This document shows positions 43,308 to 52,306 of a stretch of DNA of 57,862 nucleotides, one piece after another. This DNA comes from Methanobrevibacter sp. Lineage in GTDB: Archaea > Methanobacteriota > Methanobacteria > Methanobacteriales > Methanobacteriaceae. The notes beneath the pieces were generated by a model. That model did not search any database. It worked only from the letters and a program-made list of their open reading frames with translations, and was not told where the DNA came from. Both the position numbers and the translations under genes were made by a program. The stretch lies in NCBI GenBank assembly GCA_017553445.1, contig JAFZMD010000078.1, forward strand, positions 1-57,862, written 5' to 3'. Position 1 is the stretch's first letter. Each line of letters begins with the position of its first letter.

Positions 43308-43666
43308 CTGAAAAATCCTCCTTTAATTAAATGTTTTTCAATGACCAGGAAATAACCCTTTATATTAAAATATATATAAAAATAACTCTTCTTTGATTAT
43401 AATATTGCTTTTAGATTAAAGAAAACTAATTAAATAGAAAAATTGCCTTGAAATAAAAATTATATGTAAAAAGGAATATTATAAATAGTATAAAATAATA
43501 ATAATTATATGAAGCAATTTACATCTGGAAATTCTTCATGTTGATAGTTTGGATAAAAATGGCTTGAATTTTAAATTTTTATCCAATTTTATTAACAAAT
43601 GTCTTGTTTTTTTCTAAAGTAAATTTTTATGGCATTTTTGAGATTATTGCATATTTTTAAGATAAA
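43308..43666. other. Promoter side of the small ORFs and spacer before the MutS-like gene end
   Basis: Contains the TATA-like element for the small minus-strand ORFs. From about 43400 the spacer is very AT-rich and shows no gene or clear terminator for the MutS-like gene. Confidence 0.35.
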
Positions 43667-45601
43667 TTAGAATTTTTCCAATATTCTCGCATAAACAGCT
43701 TTTAAATCGTCATCCGATTTTTCATATATTCTTTTTAAAATCAGTTCCGGAGTACTTTTTGCAAGGAAATTCATTTTAGGCGTTCTGTCGACTATTAGGT
43801 TATAGTCTTCATCAAGTCCTTTTGCTTCTATTCCGTCCACCCTGATGTCTGTGTAATTCATAAGTTCCCTTGCCATGTGGGTTACTATTATTCCATATGA
43901 GTTTGATTCCTTTATCATGTCTATGAATGTTGATATTATTTTGACGGCCGCTTCAAGTTCTGTTATTCCTTCAAGCTCGTCCAAGAGCACCAGTTTTTCG
44001 CTTTTTGTTGTTACTATCGGTATGAATACGTTTAAAAATGATTCGAATGCCCCTGCATCAAGTGACCGTTTTTTGGAGAAGTGATATATTTCATCGAAGA
44101 GCTTTATTTCGCATTCGTCTGCGCTTACCGGCAGTCCCATCTGTGCCATTATTGATATCTGGGTCAGAGTTTCAAGTAGTGTTGTTTTACCTCCGCTGTT
44201 TGCTCCGGTCAGCAGTGCGACGTTTTGGTCTTTTGTCAGTTCATAGTCAATTTTTTGAATGTTTTCGTCATCCTTTTTAAGCGTTAAATCTAAGTGCAGG
44301 GCTCCTTTCAATTTGATTTCCTCACTAAATTCGGGCTCCACCAAATCATATTCATATGCAAAGCTTCCAAGGGAGAATTCATAATCGAATCTTATTGCGT
44401 CATTCACTTCAGCTATTGCCTTTTCCTTTATTGAATTGAGCTGTATTGCGGCGCTTTTTTTAATGTCGAAGATATCATTTTCCTTTTTTGATGAGCGTTC
44501 CAGTTTCACCCTTTCGATTTCCTGCTCGTCTATTTCTATCGGATATTTCCTGAGGTACGGATCAAAGTCCATCCCAGTTTTTTCCCTGATGATTGCCTTG
44601 CGTTTACTTATAATATCGTCAAATATTTTACTAATCTTTGGAGGGAAATTATTGTTTAGGAGGTTAAGTATTTCATCTCCTTCAAGATCAATATTTTTAA
44701 TGGACTTTTCCAACTCCTCATCCATCTCATATTTTAGGGAATTGACAAGTTCGTCAATGTCGACTTCTTTCTTCTCAACGATATTCAGCTCATCAATAAT
44801 GGGTATGATGTCTCCAAGGACGCTTTCCTTGTTCCTGATTTTCTGGATTTCATGAACCCTTTGGAAAGTATCCTGGTTTTGCGTAAAGAAGTTTATAATC
44901 TTTTCAGGAACTATTTCATAATCGTTTTCTTCAATGTTTATCATGACCAGGTTTGGCATTCCCTCAAAGTCAAGAATTCCCTGGGAATAAACGTAAAATA
45001 TCAAATCGTAATTCATCAGTTCTTCCCTGAGGAGCGGTGAGTCGCTTGCTGTTAAAATAGGGTAATATTGGTTAAGGCCCAAATCGGTTAAATATGAATT
45101 GTCCTCTTCACTTTCAACTAAGATGACTTTGCTTGCATCATATTCGGCTTTTGGATCTTCAAGCTCTTTTAGATTCTTCATAAGCCCTCTCAATTTGATG
45201 ATGGGCATCTGTGAAACTTCTTTTTTAGCATCCATTACGAATTTGACTTGCTTTTTGATTTTATTTTCATCTTTTGTGGGTGAAAGCAGGAGTATTCTGT
45301 TTTTTGAGTATGACGTATTGGAATAGGCCAGAATCTTACTGATGATGTCTTCATAAATCTCCAAAGCCCTGTCGCTTTTCATGAATTCATAATTGTCATT
45401 GTTCAGTAACTGGTTCATTATTTGAATCGCTTTTCTCTGACTGATTCCGTCAATGTTAATGATTCTTTCAACATCAACTTCATCAATTATTTTCTGGAGT
45501 TCCTCTTCTCCTCCAACGCTTCTTATTATTTTTTCAGAGATTTTATCTCCTATTCCCTTTATTTCTTGCAATGTATGTAAGTCTCCTTCCATATTAACCA
45601 A
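43667..45601 (-). CDS. MutS/MutS2-like ATPase with N-terminal helix-hairpin-helix
   Basis: 644 residues if TTG 45601 is used; ATG 45592 (codon 4) is an equally good start. Residues about 10-70 form helix-hairpin-helix DNA-binding motifs (IKGIGDKISEKIIRSVGG and IDGISQRKAIQIM). A coiled, charged middle region (about 250-400) fits the MutS core and lever. The ATPase domain has VALLTGANSGGKTTLLETLT (Walker A, about 462-478), KLVLLDELEGITE (Walker B, about 535-547) and IVTHMARELMNY (switch histidine). No mismatch-recognition domain I and no C-terminal Smr nuclease are visible, so it is not a canonical MutS or MutS2. Archaeal MutS-like proteins of this kind are thought to act in recombination control; the exact role is inferred. 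Confidence 0.85.
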   Translation of the reverse strand: MVNMEGDLHTLQEIKGIGDKISEKIIRSVGGEEELQKIIDEVDVERIINIDGISQRKAIQIMNQLLNNDNYEFMKSDRALEIYEDIISKILAYSNTSYSKNRILLLSPTKDENKIKKQVKFVMDAKKEVSQMPIIKLRGLMKNLKELEDPKAEYDASKVILVESEEDNSYLTDLGLNQYYPILTASDSPLLREELMNYDLIFYVYSQGILDFEGMPNLVMINIEENDYEIVPEKIINFFTQNQDTFQRVHEIQKIRNKESVLGDIIPIIDELNIVEKKEVDIDELVNSLKYEMDEELEKSIKNIDLEGDEILNLLNNNFPPKISKIFDDIISKRKAIIREKTGMDFDPYLRKYPIEIDEQEIERVKLERSSKKENDIFDIKKSAAIQLNSIKEKAIAEVNDAIRFDYEFSLGSFAYEYDLVEPEFSEEIKLKGALHLDLTLKKDDENIQKIDYELTKDQNVALLTGANSGGKTTLLETLTQISIMAQMGLPVSADECEIKLFDEIYHFSKKRSLDAGAFESFLNVFIPIVTTKSEKLVLLDELEGITELEAAVKIISTFIDMIKESNSYGIIVTHMARELMNYTDIRVDGIEAKGLDEDYNLIVDRTPKMNFLAKSTPELILKRIYEKSDDDLKAVYARILEKF

Positions 45602-45661
45602 ACCCTTAATGATATTTAATATGTATATAATAAATAGCTATTTGCCTAGAGCATTTGACAA

Positions 45662-48016
45662 CTAATAATTGCCTTTTGTGGTATTTCTTAATATTTTCTT
45701 GTTTTTGATTTTGCCGTCCAATGCATCCTTATATAAATCAATCATTTTGATGTAATCTTTATCTCTAAAACGCCCGTCAATTGAAAAGTTAACATAGCCG
45801 ATTGATGATAGATATTCGATTTCTTCCATTAGTGACAAATCCTGGCTGTTGAAGATAATCAGCTCTTCGCCTGACAGGCTGTATTTTATCGGATAGCTGT
45901 TGTTTTTGGTGTCAATTAAACTGGTATTTTCTGTTTTTTCTCTAAATCCGTATCGGGTTTTCATAAGTTCGATTGAACCCTGAACCAGAAGCTCTATTTT
46001 CGAGCAGTCTTTGCAGTTTCTAATAATGTCTTCATAATCCTTTTTTCTAAGTTCCGGGGATAACATGACCAGTTCATAATTTTCAAGTGAGTTTACAGCT
46101 TCTGTATTTGCAATGTTCATTGAATATGGTCCATATTCTCCCTTAAAGTCATTTGACATTATTTTTATCTGATAGCCCATCTTGCTTAAGATTCCCTTTA
46201 CCTTGCTTAATGATTTTATCAGCTCGTCATGTGCAATATCGGGCCATTTCCATATTAATTCGTAATCCTTCACGTAAGCTAATTCCAAAGCCTTTTTCAG
46301 GAAATTAACCATGAAATTAATGCTGTTGTTTGGCGGAATTTCCAAATAGACTCTTTTTACTCCATCAATCAATTCCAGATCATCTAAATTATTTGTATAA
46401 TATGATAGCGATATTTCGCCGCTTTTTTTAGTTTGGTTTTTCTTGTAATTAATCTTTTCTTTTTTATTCTCGTATAAATTATGAATCTCTTCCTCCAAAC
46501 TGTTTAAAAGCTCTCTTCTTAGTTTATTGATTTCTTTGATTGGAATGAACATGCTTCCGTCATAGTTCATATTAATCTGTGTAATCTGGAACGGGTAACT
46601 GTCTAGCTTTGACAATTGCTTTTCTATAGTCTCTCCCGTAACGTTTCTCTTAAGCGGGGTTTCAAATTTTACAGAGCCTGTTACTTCAGATGTCACTTTC
46701 TTGTGATTGGCCAAGGTTAATCTGCCTTTCAGGTGAGGATATTTGTTTTTAAGTGAAAAGGTTAGAATCAATTTGGATTTGACAAAACTTGATTTTTTGT
46801 TTTCAATCTCTTTTACTAATTTGGAAAGCGAATTTCTTTTTGTCAGATAAACGTCACAGTTTTCCAAATTAAAGCCGCTTTTCTTGTTTTGCCTAACCTT
46901 TTTAACAATCAGCACTTTATCCGGTCTATTTAAATCTTTAATCTGCTTTAATCTGTTTTTATTGAAATGATTCAATGTGGTTACAATAGGATTTTGGGAT
47001 ATTTCCATTCCGTAATCATTGTCTTTTTTGATGAATAATAGTCCATCACCTTTTTGGGGTATTGTAGCTATATTGTCATTGATTTTAATTGCAATCTGTG
47101 AGTTTTCAACCTCAATTACCTTTCCTATTTTAAGCCCCATATGGCCCGGCCTCAAGCTTCTCTGGTAGGAATCTGCGAATTTTCCTTTTGTAAAGCCTCT
47201 GTTGAAAACCAGATTGAGATTTTCGGACTTTGATGTTTTATTGCTTTTAAGCCTGTTTAAGGCCTTCCTGTATTCGCTTACAACAACTGCCAAATACTCT
47301 TTTGAACGCATCCTTCCCTCAATTTTGATGCATTTGATGTTCATTTCGCTGATTTCTTTTAATTCGTCATATAAACATAAATCTTTAGGGGATAAGTAGT
47401 AGTCTTTCTTGTTGTGAAGTTTGTATTGCTGTCTGCATGGCTGTGCGCATGTTCCTCTGTTTCCGCTTCGCCCGCCTTTAAAACTGCTCATCAGGCATTG
47501 TCCTGAATATGAGTAGCATAATGCGCCATGGGCAAATATTTCAAGCTCCATATTTGTTTTTAAATTTTCAATCTCTTCTTTTTTCATCTCGCGAGGAAGA
47601 ACAACCCTTTTAACATTTTTGCTTTCAAGATAATCCAGTTTTCTTTGGTTTTCACAGGTCAGCTGCGTTGAGGCATGGATTTTTAATTTTGGAATGTATC
47701 TGTTGATTAAGTCTATCAGTCCCAGATCCTGAATCAGCACTGCATCAACGCCTATTGCATAGAGTTCATTGAGATAGTCTAAGACACTTTCAAGCTCTGA
47801 CTCTTTAATCAGTGTATTGACTGTTATGTAAACCCTCACATTATAGAGGTGTGCAAGCCTTACGGCTTTTCTGATTTCATCCAGGCTAAAGTTTTCGGCA
47901 AACTTTCTTGCACCATAATTTTTCCCGGACAAATAAACGGAACTTGCTCCGGCATTGATTGCAATTCTTAAATGCTCCATGGATCCGACAGGTGCAAGCA
48001 GTTCAGGTATCTTCAT
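45662..48016 (-). CDS. Peptidase U32 family protein, second of a tandem pair
   Basis: 784 residues from ATG 48016, chosen because GGAAGG precedes it and because the family begins PELLAPVGS. N-terminal TIM-barrel-like domain (about residues 1-260) with the U32 signature around residues 150-195: EIFAHGALCYSYSGQCLMSS, then SGNRGTCAQPCRQQY. The cysteines in this region bind a 4Fe-4S cluster in characterised relatives (RlhA, TrhP, UbiU/V). Those relatives hydroxylate RNA or ubiquinone precursors, so hydroxylation of rRNA or tRNA is more likely than proteolysis. A long C-terminal part (about 400-784) repeats U32-type strands. Its start overlaps the end of the upstream paralogue by 14 bp, so the two are translationally coupled. 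Confidence 0.88.
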   Translation of the reverse strand: MKIPELLAPVGSMEHLRIAINAGASSVYLSGKNYGARKFAENFSLDEIRKAVRLAHLYNVRVYITVNTLIKESELESVLDYLNELYAIGVDAVLIQDLGLIDLINRYIPKLKIHASTQLTCENQRKLDYLESKNVKRVVLPREMKKEEIENLKTNMELEIFAHGALCYSYSGQCLMSSFKGGRSGNRGTCAQPCRQQYKLHNKKDYYLSPKDLCLYDELKEISEMNIKCIKIEGRMRSKEYLAVVVSEYRKALNRLKSNKTSKSENLNLVFNRGFTKGKFADSYQRSLRPGHMGLKIGKVIEVENSQIAIKINDNIATIPQKGDGLLFIKKDNDYGMEISQNPIVTTLNHFNKNRLKQIKDLNRPDKVLIVKKVRQNKKSGFNLENCDVYLTKRNSLSKLVKEIENKKSSFVKSKLILTFSLKNKYPHLKGRLTLANHKKVTSEVTGSVKFETPLKRNVTGETIEKQLSKLDSYPFQITQINMNYDGSMFIPIKEINKLRRELLNSLEEEIHNLYENKKEKINYKKNQTKKSGEISLSYYTNNLDDLELIDGVKRVYLEIPPNNSINFMVNFLKKALELAYVKDYELIWKWPDIAHDELIKSLSKVKGILSKMGYQIKIMSNDFKGEYGPYSMNIANTEAVNSLENYELVMLSPELRKKDYEDIIRNCKDCSKIELLVQGSIELMKTRYGFREKTENTSLIDTKNNSYPIKYSLSGEELIIFNSQDLSLMEEIEYLSSIGYVNFSIDGRFRDKDYIKMIDLYKDALDGKIKNKKILRNTTKGNY

Positions 48017-50495
48017 GTAACCTTCCTTCAATGTAATTTCCCTTATTGATATATGATTGTGAGAAATCCATTATCTCATATTTGAATTCGGATAACTTTT
48101 CATCACTAATCTGGTCCAGGCTTTCATTGTAAATTGATAAAATCTGTTTGGTGTATTTTTCATTTGAATATCTGCAGTCAACAATCAGATTGTCCAGGTT
48201 TAAATTTTTAATTTCATTCATTTCCTCTATTAAACATAAACAGTCCTTGTTGAGGATATGGCTTTGCCTGTTGTAGTCGAAAAATATCTTGTATTTGAAT
48301 TTTTTTCTTTTTTTATCTTCCAGGGTCGCATATTCTCCGTCATTTGAAATGATGAAGTCCCGTCCCTCATTGAGGTTTGTAAAGTCATCACGGCTTACGA
48401 TAACCTCCAGGTTACCGTGAACAATCATTTCCAAATCAGTATTTTTGATGTAGTTTTTCTTTGCAATCTCTTTGATTTCACGTCCTGAAAGCTCTGATGA
48501 TAAAATAAGTCCGTTGTATTTGGAGAGGCTTTCAACAGCATATGAATTCCATATGTTCAGGTTATGGTTTCCGTAAATTGGGCATTTAAAAATCTTTTCC
48601 ATTCCAGGTGAGTCAACCATTACTGAGATTAAATATCCTTCACTTTCCAGTTCTTTAATTATCTCATTGGCTTTAAGCACTTCATATTCATTGATAAATG
48701 ATGATAAGACCCATACGATTTCGATTTCGGGAGCTATCTGAGTTGCTTCTTTTAAGGTATCTTTGATGTTTTTATAGTAATCATCCTTGTTGTTATATGA
48801 GCAGTTAACGTCCAGATATATTCTTTTCAAATCAAAGCCGTTCGCCGCTCTAATCTGGGCTAAATCATTACAGAATAGTGATAACTTGGCTTTGACATTA
48901 TTTTTATTTTCATACTTGTCATAATTGTTTTTAAACTCTTCAATTCTTTTTCTCGTTGCCTTAACTGACTTTTTGGTTGGAGTATAATGATTTAAAAGCA
49001 GCTCTTCTGCTTTATCCAGGATTTCCCTTCTGATTTTATTCAGGCCGCTGATTGGAATGAACAGGTTTTCAGGCATATCATTGAACCTTATTTTTTCCAT
49101 ATAAAATGGTGTTCCGCCAGTTTTTTCAAGCTGCTTTATAATGGATTCTTCACTAATCGGTCTATTTTTCGCCTCTTCAAAGCGGGCTATTCCCTTATGT
49201 CTGAAATTGATTAACTCGTTGTTAATGTAATATTCGACTTTAATTGAAGCGGTCAAATCTTTCTGGAAATTAAATGTCACGTTAATAGGGATTTTGCTTT
49301 TAATAGTTTCATTTTTAAACTGCTTTAGATTCTCATGGGTTTTGGCAGAATAGCTTATGAACACTTCGGTTCCAACCTTAACCAGACGGGTGGTGTCAAT
49401 AATTATTTCATTTTCATCCTGCTTTATGATGTTTTCAAGGTATATTCCCTTGATTTTGCCGTTATATTTAAAGGCTATGCCGTCTCCCTTTTCTAAAATG
49501 ACTGGAATTTCTCTGTTTTTAATCTCAATGGTCACTTTGGTTCCGTCAATATCTGTTATGTCTCCAATGTATAATCCCTCATGGCCGGAACTTCCCCTTC
49601 CCATAACCTGGCCGGGCTTGTCATTCATGATGTATCCGTTGGTAAACTGTCTGTTGAAAACAAGATGCAGGTCCTTTTTCCAGTCTCCGGGATTTCCGTC
49701 AATAATGTTTCTGTAGCTGTTGACGATAGTTCCGATATAGTCTCCTGATTTCATTCTGCCTTCCAATTTGAGGGAAGTGATTCCCGCATCAGCTATTTCA
49801 TTAATGCTGTTGTATGTTGCAAGATCATGTGTTGATAACAAAAATCCGTTTCCAACGTTATATCCTCTGTATTTGAGACGGTATTCTCTCCTGCACGGCT
49901 GTGCGCAGGCTCCACGGTTTCCGCTTCTTCCGCTGTTGTATGAAGACATGTAGCAGTTTCCAGAAACGCAATAGCATAGTGCGCCGTGACCGAAAGCTTC
50001 CAGTTCCAGGTCAATATTGTCCTTTTTTAATTGATTGTGAATTTTGGAAATCTCATCTATTGACTTTTCCCTTGGAAGAACGATTCTTTTGATATTGTTT
50101 TCATAAGCCCATTTCATAGCAGTGTAATTGCTTAATGCCATTTGGGTTGAAGCATGAACTTCCAAATCCGGAATAAGTTTCTTTAAAAGCTGAATTATTC
50201 CAAAATCCTGTACGATGACTGCATCAACGCCGATTCGGTAAAGCTTGAATAGGTAATCAATGACATCTATGATTTCAAAATTGTTAATTAATGTATTGAC
50301 GGTAACGTGAACCTTAACATTATTTAGATGGGCATAATTTACTGCCTTTTCAATTTCATCTAAAGTAAAATTTTTGGCAAAGGCCCTAGCACCGTAATTT
50401 TGACCTGCAATGTAAACTGCATCAGCTCCTGCATTTACTGCAATAACTAAAACATCATAAGAACCTGCCGGAGCCAATAATTCTTGTAAAGCCAT
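48003..50495 (-). CDS. Peptidase U32 family protein, first of a tandem pair
   Basis: 830 residues from ATG 50495. Same architecture as the downstream gene: LQELLAPAGSYDVLVIAVNA at the start, AVYIAGQNYGARAFAKNF, a VHASTQMALSN segment, and the cysteine signature LEAFGHGALCYCVSGNCYMS, then SGNRGACAQPCRREY (about residues 168-205). The C-terminal half ends in a second barrel-like domain. The pair probably arose by duplication and diverged. RNA hydroxylase-type activity with a 4Fe-4S cluster is inferred from family members, with no substrate evidence here. Gene order U32-U32-MutS-like on one strand, with a 60-bp gap before the MutS-like gene, suggests a housekeeping operon. Confidence 0.88.
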   Translation of the reverse strand: MALQELLAPAGSYDVLVIAVNAGADAVYIAGQNYGARAFAKNFTLDEIEKAVNYAHLNNVKVHVTVNTLINNFEIIDVIDYLFKLYRIGVDAVIVQDFGIIQLLKKLIPDLEVHASTQMALSNYTAMKWAYENNIKRIVLPREKSIDEISKIHNQLKKDNIDLELEAFGHGALCYCVSGNCYMSSYNSGRSGNRGACAQPCRREYRLKYRGYNVGNGFLLSTHDLATYNSINEIADAGITSLKLEGRMKSGDYIGTIVNSYRNIIDGNPGDWKKDLHLVFNRQFTNGYIMNDKPGQVMGRGSSGHEGLYIGDITDIDGTKVTIEIKNREIPVILEKGDGIAFKYNGKIKGIYLENIIKQDENEIIIDTTRLVKVGTEVFISYSAKTHENLKQFKNETIKSKIPINVTFNFQKDLTASIKVEYYINNELINFRHKGIARFEEAKNRPISEESIIKQLEKTGGTPFYMEKIRFNDMPENLFIPISGLNKIRREILDKAEELLLNHYTPTKKSVKATRKRIEEFKNNYDKYENKNNVKAKLSLFCNDLAQIRAANGFDLKRIYLDVNCSYNNKDDYYKNIKDTLKEATQIAPEIEIVWVLSSFINEYEVLKANEIIKELESEGYLISVMVDSPGMEKIFKCPIYGNHNLNIWNSYAVESLSKYNGLILSSELSGREIKEIAKKNYIKNTDLEMIVHGNLEVIVSRDDFTNLNEGRDFIISNDGEYATLEDKKRKKFKYKIFFDYNRQSHILNKDCLCLIEEMNEIKNLNLDNLIVDCRYSNEKYTKQILSIYNESLDQISDEKLSEFKYEIMDFSQSYINKGNYIEGRLHEDT

Positions 50496-50735
50496 TTTTT
50501 ATTTACACCTTTAATAATTTTTAACATTTTAAATTATGTATTTCGTCTTATTTAATATGATTTATTTACACTTGAAATTATTATTAAAACTTTTTATTTA
50601 ATAAAATAATCATTTAAAAATAATATTTTTTAATTTAAAAGATTTTATTCAATGTTTTTTAAATTAATTTATGCCAATAACTTTATATACTATTAAAATA
50701 AATTATTTATTATTTAATTTATGGTGGAAATTAGT

Positions 50736-51572
50736 ATGATTTCTAATGTAAACAAAACCGTCACTGATATAACTAAATATGTTGTTTCTTCTTTAAATGA
50801 AAATAATATGGATATTAATGAATTTTCTGTTCAAAAAATAATTTATCAGATTAAAATGGATTTAAATAATAAGCGTTCCCTATATAATCAATTACCTTAT
50901 TATTGGTATTATTATGGTCCATATAGTGAATTGGTTCATGATTCATTCAATAACATTAATTTTAATGAAAATATTAATCATGATGAAATTACATTAAAAT
51001 ATCCTGAGATTATAAATTTGGTACAGGATCTTTTAGATAAGGGAAATTATGTCTATCATGATTTGGGAAGGGATATCTACAAAAAATACGCTCCATTTGA
51101 TGTTTTATATCCATTTAAATATAAAATTTTCAATGTTACTCAATATGATGCATTTTCATGTGATGGTGATGAATTTGTAAATGCATTCCGATATTGTCAG
51201 CCAAGATTTTCCCTTAATCATTTTCATCATGATTTTTCTTGTGTTTTTTCTAAATTAGCTATGAGAATTGACATGTTAAATGATAATAATTTAATTGAGG
51301 ATTGTTGGGATATATTAAGACTTCCTATTCGTAATTTGTGGTTTACTTTTGCCGAATCTTTAAGAGTTAAAATTCATGATGAGTATTATGATAATCAATC
51401 CGAAAAATGGAATAATATCTTTTTAAATTCATTAAAACAATCAAATCAAGAAATTGATAATATGATCAATAAAACTAATCCATTGATTGATTTTTCAATT
51501 TATGGAGAATATGATGATTTTGATAAAAATCTTCTCAATTCAACACTTGGAAGTTATTTGGGAGATGATTAA
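50736..51572 (+). CDS. Uncharacterised protein with a YwgA/SocA-like N-terminus, first gene of a two-gene module
   Basis: 278 residues from ATG 50736, chosen because GGTGGAA (50723-50729) is then a ribosome binding site; an upstream in-frame ATG at 50721 lacks one. Residues about 30-75 (FSVQKIIYQIKMDLNNKRSL then YNQLPYYWYYYGPYSELVHD) resemble the N-terminus of YwgA- and SocA/Panacea-like proteins, in which K(I/L)(I/L)Y ... YGP(Y/V)S is typical; such domains neutralise toxins in several systems. The rest is novel to me, with many aromatic and acidic residues. The stop codon directly abuts the start codon of a PIN-like gene, so the two are co-translated. An antitoxin-like role is a guess from context. 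Confidence 0.5.
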   Translation: MISNVNKTVTDITKYVVSSLNENNMDINEFSVQKIIYQIKMDLNNKRSLYNQLPYYWYYYGPYSELVHDSFNNINFNENINHDEITLKYPEIINLVQDLLDKGNYVYHDLGRDIYKKYAPFDVLYPFKYKIFNVTQYDAFSCDGDEFVNAFRYCQPRFSLNHFHHDFSCVFSKLAMRIDMLNDNNLIEDCWDILRLPIRNLWFTFAESLRVKIHDEYYDNQSEKWNNIFLNSLKQSNQEIDNMINKTNPLIDFSIYGEYDDFDKNLLNSTLGSYLGDD

Positions 51573-51983
51573 ATGGATAGCATTGAAAATCATTTTTTAG
51601 ATACTAATATTCTTATTGGCCATGTGCTACTAAATAATTCTAAAGAAATTTGCAAAAATTATATGGATTTAAAGTCTTCCAAAATTGTTAGTGATAATGT
51701 TGTACATGAATCATATAATATAATTCATAAGTTAGAAAATATTTCTTTGTCCATCTTGAATTATATCTCTAATTATATTTCTTTAAACAATGTAAGTGAT
51801 GAAAAAATTTCATCTACCATGAAGTTAATTGAAAAGAATTTTTTAAAGGAGTATGAATATGATGAATATCCTTTCGGTTTCACTCAGAAAAAATTTAATA
51901 AAATTTCTAGAAATCTGTTTCTTAAATATCGTGACATAATTAAAATATGTATTTTTTATCATAATTTAGCGAGAATACCCTAA
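51573..51983 (+). CDS. PIN-like domain protein, possibly C-terminally truncated
   Basis: 136 residues starting immediately after the previous stop. NHFLDTNILIGHVLL at the N-terminus carries the D-T-N motif of PIN ribonucleases, and SDNVVHESYNIIHK offers the conserved glutamate (about residue 47). The third acidic position could be D in KYRDIIKI near the end. The usual fourth acidic motif (a D in a final beta strand) is missing because the frame stops after FYHNLARIP, so either the domain is shortened or the gene is broken. PIN proteins are commonly toxins cutting tRNA or rRNA. Pairing with a co-translated upstream gene fits a toxin-antitoxin-like module. Confidence 0.5.
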   Translation: MDSIENHFLDTNILIGHVLLNNSKEICKNYMDLKSSKIVSDNVVHESYNIIHKLENISLSILNYISNYISLNNVSDEKISSTMKLIEKNFLKEYEYDEYPFGFTQKKFNKISRNLFLKYRDIIKICIFYHNLARIP

Positions 51984-52275
51984 CTTCTTAAGTTGGGAAT
52001 GATTGCAATGTTGGGGGTACTTTTATTTTTACTAATTTTTCTAGTTGATTTTCTAAAATAGGCTATTTTTTTCATGGTATTTGTATTGGATTTTTCATTC
52101 AGTATGCTGTTTTTTTGATTGTTTTTGTCACATACAATATGGTATACTCACTATACTTGAATATTTCTTTAATTTTTCTGGCTTAAAATTATAATTAAAA
52201 TAGGTTAATTCATAGAATAAGTCTTTAAATGGGGTGTTTTTAAATTTAAATAACTTGCAGATGGTTAAAAAAATA
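51984..52275. other. Spacer after the PIN-like gene, nothing recognised
   Basis: AT-rich DNA between the PIN-like stop and the adhesin terminator; only trivial short frames. I looked for a continuation of the PIN domain in the other frames and did not see one. Confidence 0.35.
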
Positions 52276-52306
52276 AAATTTGATTATTAGCATTGAACTA
52301 ATAATC
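52276..52306 (-). terminator. Terminator of the beta-helix adhesin gene
   Basis: GATTATTAG (52282-52290), 7-nt loop, CTAATAATC (52298-52306), a perfect 9-bp stem that overlaps the final codons. On the minus strand it is followed by CAAATTTTATTTTTTT. Confidence 0.7.
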
